Numbered from the stretch's first letter, positions 33,151 through 45,398 are shown. The stretch: 64,000 bases of DNA from Maratus speciosus (GCA_963932465.1 OZ010792.1:283571836-283635835), one strand, 5' to 3'. Notes: generated by a model not told the origin, from the sequence alone. Translations and numbers: made by a program.

Positions 33151-33391
33151 GTTTTTGTTCTGTTATATGCGGACGGACAGACAGACAGAGGAACTGAACG
33201 ACGACCATAGGTGCTACGTATTTATATAATTACGAACGCACCTAAAAATGGAGAACATTTTAACATTCACGAATACTTAACTTAGTTTTTGACGAATTTT
33301 GTTTTATAAAGAATATTTTTATATAAAATAAACTCGCTTTGTTGTACCAATTCCATAAACTATTTGACACTGGACAGCTGCATTGTACTGT

Positions 33392-35955
33392 CAGGGCCGG
33401 ACGAACGCTACGTCAGTCCGTGCCCCGGCACGGAGTAAAAAAATTGAGGGGCGCAAAATTGCCAAACAAAAACAGAAAAAAGCAGTCTTCTGAAGACTGC
33501 TCTATAGATGCAATGCCTGATCATGTTGAGCAAGGGTCAGCTAGGTGGGGAGGCCTACCAAATGGCTTAAGCACTCACAAGCCCCACCCAGATCATGTTG
33601 AGCAACAAGAAGACTAAGAGGATGAAGCAAAAGAGGTAGAAAATGCATTGAACTTGCAGATGGAAACAGAGACAGATGAAGATAGTCCTGCCGGTTTGGT
33701 TTTGAGTACTGATCCAGGACTATTGCCTGAATGTATTTCTAATTCAGAAAGAATTTGTCTTTCGAAAGCAGATCCAGCACCCCCAATGTACAACTTTCAT
33801 TCCAGCATTTACTGATACCAGCGGACGTAGGTTCACCTCAAACAACTATGCAACAGATCTCAGCAACAGGCAGAATATGCACAGGAATTGGTCGGTGTAT
33901 TCTGTAGTCAAAGACTCAGTTTTCTGCTTCTACTGCAAAATGTTTGCAACGGCTGAAACTTCTTTAGCAAAAGATAGCTACACAGATTGGCGGCATGTAG
34001 AACAAACTTTCGAAAATCATGAAGCTACATTTTGAAGCCCAAAAGTCCTGGTTTAAATTGAATATTCGTTTAAAAACTTTGCAAACGATAGATATTTCTC
34101 AAGATTTTGGGATGCAGAAGCCCAGTATTCGAACGTCGTTTTTCAACGGGTGAAATCTTCAAACTTTTAAGAGAACGCTGCTTGCATTTAGATGTAACAA
34201 CGAAAATTTGTGTGAACATGATAATGGAATCTTTTAAAGCTACTCCAACTATTAGCTGAATTTGATCCTGTCATGGAGGAACATTTAAGGAGGATTTTGA
34301 ACAAACATAAAATAACCACATCGATGAGTAAAAGCATTCAAAATGAAGTCATCTAATTAAACATAATGTCAAAAGGCACATATTAGATGAAGTGAAACTA
34401 TAAGAATATCTCTCAGTTATATTAGATTGCACACCTTCAGTAAAACAGAACAAATGACCTTCGTTATATAAGGTATGTGTAGATTGAACAAGAATACATT
34501 AAAATTCGCAAATATGTTTTGGGATTTCCTCCGGCTAACAGATCATCAAGCCAACAACTTTTAGATGTCTTACTTCGAGAGCTAGAAAACCTGGGATTGT
34601 ATGGATGATATGGACAAATCATTATTAGAAGGAGCCAACTTCTTTAATATTGCCCAAAAATTGTATTTTCTTCAACGCCTTTCAGATGGGCCATTCTTTT
34701 GAAGCACATTGAATGATTAACTTATAAACCTCCAGTGGCACGAGGTGAGGAATTCGAATTAATGCTATAAAGCCACTGAGGTATCAAATCGGTCAAATAT
34801 ATGATGCATTGCTTAGAATTTACGAGGCTAAAGATATAGATAGTTCTATAAGAGATGAAGCACATGGGTTACTTACGCAAATAAACCGATTCAAATTTAT
34901 TTGTTTTGTCGTGATAGGGTATGAGGTTTTAAATCATGTCTATCCCATTAGTAAACTCATGCAGGGGAAAAATTACAACAATACATTGCCAATAAAACTT
35001 TTCGAAAGTTCCAATCGTTTTTTTAAGAATTTGAGATCGGACAATCCCTTTTAATGCCATCCTTGTCGATGCTGGCTGAACGGTATCCAAAATAGATGCA
35101 CATAAAAATTCTGAATCAATACGGAGACAGAGTTCATCGGTGGAAAAGATGATGGTGATCTATGATTGTGAAAATCAGGATGAACCGATAATCGATGTAC
35201 AGAAAACAAAAACAAAATTGAATTATTTTACGACCTTATTGACACTGCAATCAATTCTTTTGAACAAAGATTTTCTCGGCTGCGACATCGCAGCAGTTTC
35301 TTCTGTTTTTAATATCATATATAAGAACTAAAAAGATGGTTCTTCTTCTGAAATTTTGGCCAATTGCAAAGATTTGGAAACCATTTTAACACATGGGGAA
35401 TCATCGGATATCCTAAACAGAATGGAACTTTGTGATGAAATATAAGTGGTCTGTTCTCTATCAAAGAAAAAGATTTACCACCTATTGAAGCTTTCAAATT
35501 GATAACAAAAATGAATTTTGCTTTAAGAATTTTACTAACTTTTCCAACAACTGTTGCATCCGGGGAGCGAACTTAGTTTTTCCAAAATAAAAATAATCAA
35601 GAACTATTTGCGAAAAAGATAATCTCAAACAAGATTGTCAGACTTCTCTGTTTTAGGAATAGAGTATAAACACAGCAACAATTTAGATTTTCTGAATTAA
35701 TTAAAGATTTCTCTGAATTAAAAGTTCTCAAAAAAAAAAAATCTGAATTTTACTCCTGTTAACTATATTTTTAAATGAAGTAAAGTATTTTAAGCAAAAG
35801 TTATAAGTATTTGCGTCAATTATTGAGTGAGAATTACTTTTTTTTGGTCACTTGCTAAAAAGTGTAAAAAAGACCATATACTTTTTTATGTTTATTATGT
35901 AGGGCGCAATTTTTTACTTTTGCACGGAGTGGTTTAAAGGCTAAATCCGGCCCTA
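33392..35955 (+). mobile_element. hAT transposon (ZMYM1-like), inactivated
   Basis: Inverted ends CAGGGCCGG (33392) and CCGGCCCTA (to 35955), flanked by the 7-bp direct repeat GTACTGT (33385-33391, 35956-35962), close to the 8-bp hAT duplication. Between them lie pieces of a transposase in several frames. Total 2.56 kb, a normal size for an autonomous copy that has since decayed. Confidence 0.85.
33700..35690 (+). pseudogene. hAT transposase, ZMYM1-like, multiply frameshifted
   Basis: N-terminal TTF-type zinc-finger signature near 33883-33957 (RNWSVYSVVKDSVFCFYCKMF). Middle DUF4371-like part at 34809-35054 (DEAHGLLTQINRFKFICFVV, then LFESSNRFF). C-terminal hAT dimerisation motif at ~35508-35600 (NFALRILLTFPTTVASGER, then a stop where family members continue with Ser-Phe-Ser). 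These are the ordered parts of the ZMYM1-like hAT transposases that cut and paste the element in the nucleus. Stops and frameshifts separate the pieces, so it is dead. The catalytic residues cannot be assigned reliably. Confidence 0.82.
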
Positions 35956-35962
35956 GTACTGT

Positions 35963-38475
35963 ATAGCCTAAGTTTCGAGAACTTCAACCCTTATTTTAGG
36001 CAAATTAAAGATCAGTAATTCCGAGAAACACGGAACATGACTTCATGCTAAAAATTAAAAATTCCTAAATTTTCTAAAATTGAAAATTTTTATCTCAAGT
36101 CAATTTCAAGTCAAGTCAAAAATTGTACAGGAAATTTTAAAACTTCAACAACTTTTTGAGAAAGCAATAGAATGCTACCCTTAACTGGTGTAGAGTCTTA
36201 AATTTAAAAAGGAAATCAAGACTGCAACTTTTCCATATATAGAAATTCATAAATAAAAGAAAGATCTTTTCATCCAAACAATCATATATAAACAAATTTT
36301 TTCAGCCATCAACTAACAACTAAACTTTGTGCAACATGTTTATAATTATTTGAATTTACTTATAGCATGTACTTTTTAATGCTCAGTAAATATATACTTA
36401 CGTTTCAATTGCTTTTTTCCATTAAAACAAAATATTTTAAACCTAACCCCCCCTTTTACGCAAAGATAGGTAGTCTCAACATTCGCGATTTCGACATTCG
36501 AGGAGATTTTTACGAACTTAACCAACACCTACTTGATACTGTTATATGTTAAGGGTTTCGAATGTTAAGGGATTATACTGTACTTAGAAAACTCGATTAT
36601 TTTATCTTTATTTATAACTTATTATAGCGACTTTGGGTTTAACATTGTAGTAATTTTATTTGTCATGATTTTATCATTTAAGTGGATGGTGGACATTAAA
36701 AATTTATTTTTTTTTATTTTCATCGTAGAAATATGAAATTTTGTGGAAATATACATTTCATCATAAATATACAGAACACCTTAAAAGAAATTAAGATTTT
36801 TGAAAGAATTCAAATTTTAAACAGAAATTTTAAAATATTCCATACGGCATAAATTTTTAAATAGTACCTCGATTTTGCATTTTAATCACTTAAAACACTA
36901 TTACGAACAAATTTGTGCATCGATTTTTTAATCCCTTGAAAAGTTAATTTTTTAGGGATTATTTTCTGAATTCGATATCGATTTTCACCAAAATTTTGCG
37001 TTTTAATAAGTTAAAAATCAAATTTAACTATGTTAATGAAGCCGAATTTTAAAATACATACACAGTTTCTTTGTAAGCAATATTATGATTCTTCCTTATA
37101 AATTTCATGAATTTTGATAAAAATTATGACGCATGGAGCATTTCAAAAATCTAAAAATGGTGAAAAATCAGTTTTGAGAGAAACAGATTTAAAATATATT
37201 AAAAGGCCGAAAAATTGTTTGTGTACAAAATTCAGACACTTGTGACTTTGCGAAAACTAATCACATTTGCATGCGGTTTTTTACAAATGGTTCAGAAGAA
37301 ATTGGAGAATAACACTACGCACAAAAAAAATTTTCGATTTTGGGGTCGATTTCTACTCAAATAAAGCTCCACGGTCCCCTTAATTACAGTTGATTATCGG
37401 CAATTATATGAATAAAAAGAGAAAATAAATTCTGCATTTGTTTTATTCTTTCGAATAATAGATGGCAGCACTAACCGTAGCAATAGTGTGGTTATCTATC
37501 AGATAAAGGCACACATGCACAGAAAAAGGGATTCGAAATTGCAATTTTTAAAAAACATGTAGATGGTCAAGCATTTATTTTATTTTATTTTGGTGATTAT
37601 GGTGTAAAATGCAATAAAATAATATTTACAGAAAAAGAAAATTCTGAAAGAGGTATATTGATGTAAATCGCATTTAATTTAGAAATATTAACTGAAAAAT
37701 CAAGGATAGTATATTTTCTCAGAGAATAAATTTGAAAACAGTTATTTTATCAAATAAAATTAATTTGTAATAATGTTGGCATATACCTATACTATATATA
37801 TTTTAAAAATTTCTTCTGTAAAAGATTTTAATTCTGTTCCTCACACAAATTGCTTAGGCTGGTGCTGCTATCTATTGTGATGAAATCAAGTAGTTTTCTG
37901 CTTTATGCAATTTGAATAACGGTACTTAATGCTCAAAAACACTAATATTGTGAAATATTTCCGAAAACTTTTTTTTTTTCTATAAGTATATAAAATATAA
38001 AAATTAGTAATAATTTTTTTAAATAACTGTTAAAAATAAATAATAATAAGAGAAACAAAAGTTCCAGAAATAGAAAGCGTACTTTTGATACAGGTTCAAA
38101 ACTGTCGAAATGTACCCATTTCACTCTTCACTCAATCGAAAGAAAAATTATTTTTGGAAACTGATTATTTTTAGATAATTTTTTATTTACAACCCGAAAA
38201 ATTATTTTTGGAATAAATTATAACATAATTTATCAAGATTAGCAAATGATTATTAAACGTTAATCGAAAAGTTAAATCAAATAACGGTTAATAAGCAGTT
38301 GTTAAACTTGATAAATTATATTATAATTTATTATTATTATTATTATTAATTAGAAATATCCTTTTGACAGTTCAGATTCATACATTTGAAATTGGATAAT
38401 ATTTTAGACATCATATTTTAAATATTAAGTTTGAATTTTCAACAACAACAACAAAAAAATGACTTTAAGGACTAA
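35963..38475. other. No gene seen; possible pogo-like terminus near 36580
   Basis: AT-rich, with repeated AACATTCGCGATTTCGACATTCGAGG phrases around 36478-36500 and TTCGAATGTTAAGGGATTAT ending ACTGTA at 36555-36582. The 61-codon frame 36367-36552 spans these and has no known domain. Nothing supportable in 36600-38475. Confidence 0.35.
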
Positions 38476-38721
38476 TTGGTTGGTTGGTTGTATTTATGAC
38501 GGCCAGTTATCTGCACGAGGGATATGGGCCAAGGGGGGGGGAGTGCCCTTCGTGGGGGTCTTTCTAAGGGAACCTAACCTGTATTAACTCTTGGAAATCC
38601 AAGGTTCGAAGAAAACCACGAAAACTCCGAACGATTAGGCCGACGGGCGCGATTGTGATCGAACCCAGCACCTCTCATCTACCAGCTTTGAGAGCAGAAC
38701 CTCTCAGCCACTGGTGGGGCC
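38476..38721 (-). mobile_element. tRNA-derived SINE, copy 1, with 12-bp TSD
   Basis: Head on the right: on the minus strand it starts GGCCCCACCAGTGGCTGAGA with a box A-like TGGCTGAGAGG and a box B-like GGTTCGATCAC, then a ~160-bp body, and ends in CAACCAACCAACC. It is flanked by the perfect 12-mer TTTAAGGACTAA (38464-38475, 38722-38733). Moved in trans by an unknown LINE, as is usual for SINEs. Confidence 0.88.
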
Positions 38722-38733
38722 TTTAAGGACTAA

Positions 38734-39174
38734 CTAAAAATATGTATGCCATTTTACGAATTTGTAATACGGATTTTCTAAACAGTGTTTTCTTATCCTT
38801 AAGATGGTATGCTTATTTAATTTCTGTTGCTAATAGCTCGAAGTTTGTAATGTAAAGGTAATTTAAAGGTAAAATTTGTTCAAGAATAGAATTTTTTTCA
38901 GCTTTGAAAATACATATTTAAACGCTATCTAAGGAAAAATTTACAAAAATATAATTTTACAAAATCTATTGGAATGGTGCAAAAGACTAACCCGTTTTTG
39001 GCACGAGATAGCGATACATTGCAAAAACGGAATGTCATCTAATTCACACATGAAAGTTTTGGCATGTTTTACAGAAGGGATTTCAGCGGATACTTAGGGG
39101 AATGACCCACACCTTATAAATAAAATTAATAATAAAAAAAATAATAATAAATAGCAGAGGAAAAAATTTATTAT
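38734..39174. other. No gene seen
   Basis: AT-rich spacer between the two SINEs. Confidence 0.4.
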
Positions 39175-39186
39175 ATTGAAGGGTTG

Positions 39187-39431
39187 CTGGTTGGTTGGTT
39201 GTATTTATGACGGCCAATTATCTGCACGAGGGATATAGGCCCAGGGGGGGGGGTGCCCTTCGTGGGGGTCTTTCTAAGGGAACCTAACCCGTATTAACGC
39301 TTGGAAATCCAAGGTTCGAAGAAAACCACGAAAACTCCGAACGATTAGGCCAACGGGCGCGATTGTGATCGAACCCAGCACCTCCCGTCTACCAGCTTCG
39401 AGAGCAGAACCTCTCAGCCACTGGTGGGGCT
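39187..39431 (-). mobile_element. tRNA-derived SINE, copy 2, with 12-bp TSD
   Basis: Same family and orientation as copy 1, differing at a few positions including a longer G-run. It is flanked by the perfect 12-mer ATTGAAGGGTTG (39175-39186, 39432-39443). The different target duplications prove two independent insertions 711 bp apart. Confidence 0.88.
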
Positions 39432-39443
39432 ATTGAAGGGTTG

Positions 39444-39529
39444 AAAAAAAGCTGTCTAAAATTAAAAAAGCAACCCCGGTGACTTTTATTGGTTTTAAGC
39501 GGATTTCTTTTAGCCAAAATTGGCTTTTT

Positions 39530-39571
<42 letters not shown>

Positions 39572-40806
39572 GCTGTTACACAGTAAAGCCTTTCAATTAT
39601 AAACAATTAAATTAAAAAAATAAAAAAACGACTGCGTAAAAAGCGAACTAATTAATTATTTCTCATCAATGTGAAACTTTTTTTTTTTTAATTCCTACTA
39701 TTAGCTCACACTCTCGCTATATATATCTTGTTCAAATTTTCAATCGTTAATAAAATACTTATCCAATCAAGCTCAAATATTTTTTTTTTTTTAACTTACA
39801 GTGGATGACACTTGATGTTAATCCAGTTTTTTTTTCAAATATTAATTCATTAATTTAATTAAATTAATTAATTTTCAATAATCAAGAGAGCCCTCTTCTT
39901 GATCAATGTATTTTAAGACCGAGAGAGAACCTCTTCTTGATAAAGGCAATTTAAGCGCCACTCAAGAAAAAAGAAGAATGGGAGAAAAAAAATTCTCTTA
40001 TTCCCCTAAGTAGGAATTGACTTAAAATATTTCTTTTATATTACTTACCTATTTTTTTTTATTTACTTGTATTAATGACTTTTAAGTTGTGTTTAATTGT
40101 TAGTTCCTATCTATAAACACTGTTTCGATGAGGTCTATAGATGTCTATGATGGATAGAGTTGCAGTAAAGCTAGAGATCCTACCTACACAACTTCCAGGT
40201 TGTATAATATTTTAACGGAGCTTCTGACTGTAAAATAGTCAATGAAACCTCGTCTTCATATTGAAAAACCTATCCAATGATATGCCACTCAATAGGGTGC
40301 GTATTTTTTTTGTCTCTACCGCCATTTTGAATTTATAAAAACAAAACCTAGCCTATAACCATCGGGCCGTTAAGACGAATTGATAGAGATCCCATTCATT
40401 AAAATCCATCCAGCCGTTGGGATGTTTCGAGGGTATAAAGAAATCCACATACACAGATACGCGTGAAACACATAACCCTTTATAGGCAGTTTAGATAAAC
40501 TTTTAGCACGCAAATGCAGTAGTATTCTGATGGTATAAATTCGAAATTGTTTCACTGTTTAAAAGCGCGTAAACGAAACCCGAGAAAAACATTTTGTAAA
40601 CGTATTTCTACTGCTCTTAAACAAAACATGTCTATAAATACTAAACAGTTAAGAATCAATAAGATGATGAAGTAATCCAGGTGTTTATTAAATTATTGTG
40701 TAAAAGAGCTGTTATTAACATTCATAGTTTCCTTTTTTTCCCACCTGTCTTCGTCGTTAATGGTTTTTAACTAGTGATGAGGAATGAATACAGGGTTATT
40801 ACAAAG
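39444..40806. other. No gene seen; long A run
   Basis: Contains A35 (39536-39570) and many short T-runs. No coding signal or terminal repeats recognised. Confidence 0.4.
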
Positions 40807-40913
40807 GAATCATCGGGTTTTGATACATTACTACGTGCGAACTAGGAAACGTATATGTTTCCATGACAACTCAAACGAGATGGCTTTAACTACAGTTTCG
40901 CGCTGCGTATGTA

Positions 40914-41101
40914 CAGGGGTGTAGTCGAAAAAAAAACAGAGGGCATACGTTCTAAGCAGAGGGTATACGCTCAAGGCAGAGGGTATACCCTAGCGTACAT
41001 ATACTATAGCTATCTTGAGAAACAGAGGGTATACGGTGTTCCTTAAAAAAATCCAGAGGGTATACGGCGTATACCCCCGTATACCCTCCACTACATCCCT
41101 G
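40914..41101. mobile_element. 188-bp hAT-type MITE, copy 1
   Basis: Ends CAGGGGTGTAGTCG and CACTACATCCCTG are imperfect inverted repeats. The flanks CGTATGTA (40906-40913) and CGTATGTG (41102-41109) are an 8-bp duplication with one difference. The interior has five CAGAGGGTATACG-like phrases. Its insertion interrupts the left arm of the surrounding transposon; the right arm lacks it. Confidence 0.88.
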
Positions 41102-41351
41102 CGTATGTGTCATGCGCGTGTGGTTGCCATGGTTGCTACGCGAATGTCATATTCAAAATGGCGATTGGACAGCAGAAATTTTCCATACAGTTGGCTGTGC
41201 AATGGAAAGTCCGCGGCTAGCGAGATTTGTTGATTTCTTGGGACTACGGATGAAACTCTCTCTAATCGGTTTTCACTGTTTCTTCAGTAACACTTGGTCG
41301 GCCGGAACTTTTGCCTTTACATAAACAACTGGTTTCTTTGAAATATCGATA

Positions 41352-41483
41352 TCAGGGCAGAATGCTTTGTTGGGTTGGTGGTTTGCATTTGTATACCTTC
41401 CGGAATGCTCTCTGAACAGTTATAAGCGATTCACATTTTGAAAATTCTTGTAAACAAAACGCTTTCTGCTGTCCAGTCGCCAT
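41352..41483 (-). pseudogene. Transposase N-terminal HTH (DUF4817-like), truncated
   Basis: From the Met codon at 41483 the 43 residues begin MATGQQKAFCLQEFSKCESL and continue with ITVQRAFRKVYKCKPP, the pattern of the DUF4817-type helix-turn-helix found at the N terminus of arthropod transposases; the protein stops at 41352. The catalytic region is absent. The upstream in-frame extension to 41669 is the inverted-repeat leader and probably not translated. Confidence 0.7.
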
Positions 41484-41823
41484 TTTGAATATAACGTTCG
41501 CGCAGAAACCATGGCAAACCGCGCAGCAACCATGGCATTTGCGCATGACACATACGCAGCGCGAAACTGTAGTTAACGCCCTCTCGTTTGAGTTGTCGCG
41601 GAAACATATACGTTTCCTAGTTCGCACGTAGTAACGTATCAAAATCCGATGATTCATGCTGCGAACCAAAGCGCTATAAGTAAGCGTACAAAGTTAATGC
41701 TGGAATCTGCGGTAAATTGACACAGCTGCGCCATCTTGTGGATGGAGTGATTAACGCAAATACGCGGGTTTTTTGTATGACGTCATATATGACAGAATAT
41801 CTACCATCTGCGCATCTCGCGCG

Positions 41824-42319
41824 CAGGTCTATTTGAAGATATTTACAATTTAAGAGTTATAGGCGGAAAAACAGACAAAGTTATTTTAGAGAATACCTGT
41901 TAAAATTTTAATCATGAATTTCAAATATTTACTCACTCATGGAAGATGAACCTTGTTTACCAGATTTATTGCATAATATTTTTGTTACAGTTTGTTTTGA
42001 TGAAAATATGTGTATTTAAAAAAAAAATCGCAATGTCATTTTAATTTCGGGAGAAAAAGCACTAATACTACGTAAACAGTATTGCCTTTTGCCCCGAAAC
42101 TAAACTGACATTGCAACTATTTTTTAAATACATATATTTTTATCAAAACAAGCTGTAACAAAAATATTTTGAAATAAATCTGGTAAACAAGGTTAATCTT
42201 CCACGAGTGAGTAAATATTTGAAATTCACGATTAAAATTTTAACAGGTATTCTCTAAAATGGCTTTGTCTGCTTTTCCGCCTATAACTCTTAAATTGTAA
42301 ATATCTGCAAATAGACCTG
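41824..42319. mobile_element. ~496-bp near-perfect palindromic element
   Basis: Ends CAGGTCTATTTG and CAAATAGACCTG. Inverted similarity runs almost to the centre (arms ~230 bp; for example GAGTTATAGGCGG against CCGCCTATAACTC, and CTTGTTTACCAGATTTATT against AATAAATCTGGTAAACAAG). No target duplication was found. It lies 89 bp left of the foldback element. Confidence 0.8.
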
Positions 42320-42408
42320 AATTTTATGCAAGCTATTCAGGCTAAAAGAAAACCATTTTTGTTAATAAAAGTTACAGGCGTAACTTTTAATTCCATGGTT
42401 TTTTTCCA

Positions 42409-42616
42409 CCGCCTAAAAGTTAGCCCCCCCATGACGGAAAATAAGAAAGTGACATATGCATTTCGTTTGATCATCGTTTGATCAGATTTGATCAACAATT
42501 TTCATCGTTTGATCAACTTTATTTCACGAGTTATGATTAAAAAGGACCAGGGGGGGCTAACTTTTAGGATATTTCAAAATGCGCAAAACTAAAAAAAAAT
42601 TAGCGATCCTTATCAG
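42409..42616 (+). repeat. Left terminal repeat: hairpin plus phased TTTGATCA boxes
   Basis: CTAAAAGTTAGCCCCCCC at the tip recurs inverted at 42550-42567, so the first 160 bp can fold. Between them TTTGATCA occurs at 42466, 42477, 42487 and 42508, spaced 11, 10 and 21 bp. The mirror image is at the right end (52017-52229). Confidence 0.85.
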
Positions 42617-45398
42617 AAATCGTCTGTAGAGATTTGATCAACCATTTTTAGCGTTTGATCAAACCCGGAAATGCGCCCAAAATCGATATTTTTAGCTTCA
42701 CACCCCTAAAAGTTAGCCCCCCCTTGACGGAATTTCGGGACAAAAATGGTGCCATCTAACGTGAAATCGTTTGTAGAGATTTGATCAACCATTTTTAGCG
42801 TTTGATCAAACCCGGAAATGCGCCCAAAATCGATATTTTTAGCAGCGGACCCCTAAAAGTTAGCCCCCCCTTGACGGAATTTCGAGACAAAAATGGTGCC
42901 ATCTAATGTGAAATCGTTTGTAGAGATTTGATCAACCATTTTTAGCGTTTGATCAAACGCGGAAATGCGCCCAAAATCGATATTTTTAGCTTCACTCCCC
43001 TAAAAGTTAGCCCCCCATTGACGGAATTTCGAGACAAAAATTATGCCATCTAACGTGAAATCGTTTGTAGAGATTTGATCAACCATTTTTAGCGTTTGAT
43101 CAAACCCGGAAATGCGCCCAAAATCAATATTTTTAGCAGCGGACACCTAAAAGTTTGCCCCCCTTGACGGCATTTCCGGACAAAAATGATGCCATCTAAC
43201 GTGAAATCAATTGTAGAGATTTGATCAACCATTTTTAGCGTTTGATCAAACCCGGAAATGCGCCAAAAATCGATATTTTTAGCTTCACGCCCCTAAAAGT
43301 TAGTCCCCCCTTGCCGGAATTTCAGGACAAAAATGGTGCCATCTAACGTCAAATTGTTTGTAGAGATTTGATCAGCCACTTTTAGCGTTTCATCAAACCC
43401 GGAAATGCGCCCAAAATCAATATTTTTAGCAGCGGACCCCTAAAAGTTAGCCCCCCCTTGACGGAATTTCGAGACAAAAATGGTGCCATCTAATGTGAAA
43501 TCGTTTGTAGAGATTTGATCAACCATTTTTAGCGTTTGATCAAACGCGGAAATGCGCCCAAAATCGATATTTTTAGCTTCACGCCCCTAAAAGTTAGCCC
43601 CCCATTGACGGAATTTCGAGACAAAAATTATGCCATCTAACGTGAAATCGTTTGTAGAGATTTGATCAACCATTTTTAGCGTTTGATCAAACCCGGAAAT
43701 GCGCCCAAAATCAATATTTTTAGCAGCGGACACCTAAAAGTTTGCCCCCCTTGACGGAATTTCCGGATAAAAATGATGCCATCTAACGTGAAATCAATTG
43801 TAGAGATTTGATCAACCATTTTTAGCGTTTGATCAAACCCGGAAATGCGGCCAAAATCGATATCTTTAGCTTCACACCCCTAAAAGTTAGATCCCCCTTG
43901 ACGGAATTTCGAGACAAAAATGGTGCCATCTAACGTGAAATCGTTTGTAGAGATTTGATCAACCATTTTTAGCATTTGATCAAACCCGGAAATACGCCCA
44001 AAATCGATATTTTTAGCTTCACGCCCCTAAAAGTTAGCCCCCCATTGACGGAATTTTCGGACAAAAATTATGCCATCTAACGTGAAATCGTTTGTAGAGA
44101 TTTGATCAATCATTTTTAGCGTTTGATCAAACCCGGAAATGCGCCCAAAATCGATATTTTTAGCTTCACACCCCTAAAAGTTAGCCCCCCCTTGACGGAA
44201 TTTCGGGACAAAAATGGTGCCATCTAACGTGAAATCGTTTGTAGAGATTTGATGAACCATTTTTAGCGTTTGATCAAACCCGGAAATGCGCCCAAAATCG
44301 ATATTTTTAGCAGCGGACCCCTAAAAGTTAGCCCCCCCTTGACGGAATTTCGAGACAAAAATGGTGCCATCTAACGTGAAATCGTTTGTAGAGATTTGAT
44401 CAACCATTTTTAGCGTTTGATCAAACCCGGAAATACGCCCAAAATCGATATTTTTAGCTTCACGCCCCTAAAAGTTAGCCCCCCATTGACGGAATTTTCG
44501 GACAAAGATTATGCCATCTAACGTGAAATCGTTTGTAGAGATTTGATCAACCATTTTTAGCGTTTGATCAAACACGGAAATGCGCCCAAAATCGATATTT
44601 TTAGCTTCACACCCCTAAAAGTTAGCCCCCCCTTGACGGAATTTCGGGACAAAAATGGTGCCATCTAACGTGAAATCGTTTGTAGAGATTTGATCAACCA
44701 TTTTTAGCGTTTGATCAAACCCGGAAATACGCCCAAAATCGATATTTTTAGCAGCGGACCCCTAAAAGTTAGCCCCCCCTTGACGGAATTTCGAGACAAA
44801 AATGGTGCCATCTAACGTGAAATCGTTTGTAGAGATTTGATCAACCATTTTTAGCGTTTGATCAAACCCGGAAATGCGCCCAAAATCGATATTTTTAGCT
44901 TCACGCCCCTAAAAGTTAGCCCCCCATTGACGGAATTTCGAGACAAAAATTATGCCATCTAACGTGAAATCGTTTGTAGAGATTTGATCTACCATTTTTA
45001 GCGTTTGATCAAACCCGGAAATGCGCCCAAAATCAATATTTTTAGCAGCGGACCCCTAAAAGTTTGCCCCCCTTGCCGGCATTTCCGGACAAAAATGATG
45101 CCATCTAACGTGAAATCAATTGTAGAGATTTGATCAACTATTTTTAGCGTTTGATCAAACCCGGAAATGCGCCCAAAATCGATATTTTTAGCTTCACACC
45201 CCTAAAAGTTAGCCCCCCCCCCTTGACGCAATTTCGGGACAAAAATGGTTCCATCTATCGTGAAATCGTTTGTAGAGATTTAATCAACCATTTTTAGTAT
45301 TTGATCAAACCCGGAAGTTAAAAAAAATCCATATTTTTGTTTGCAAACCCCTAAAAGTTAGCCTCCTCTTTACGGGTTTTTGGACAAAAATGGTTTGA
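42617..45398 (+). repeat. ~147-bp satellite array, left arm, ~19 units
   Basis: CCCCTAAAAGTTAGCCCCCC starts recur near 42706, 42852, 42999, 43146, 43295, 43439, 43587, 43733, 43879, 44026, 44175, 44320, 44468, 44614, 44761, 44908, 45056, 45205 and 45350. Each unit has two TTTGATCAA boxes 21 bp apart and a C6-C9 run. Units alternate between an AGCTTCAC and an AGCAGCGGA junction. The innermost unit is the most diverged. Confidence 0.92.

Larger units (their letters stand above)
40807..41655. mobile_element. Rearranged DNA transposon with head-to-head 5' ends
   Basis: GAATCATCGGGTTTTGATAC on the left and its reverse complement on the right are the outer ends of inverted arms (40807-41178 without the inserted MITE; 41463-41655). 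Each arm runs inward to the start codon of the same transposase (ATG at 41158 on plus, 41483 on minus; MAIGQQK and MATGQQK). It appears to be two 5' ends of one family joined in opposite orientation. Confidence 0.7.
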
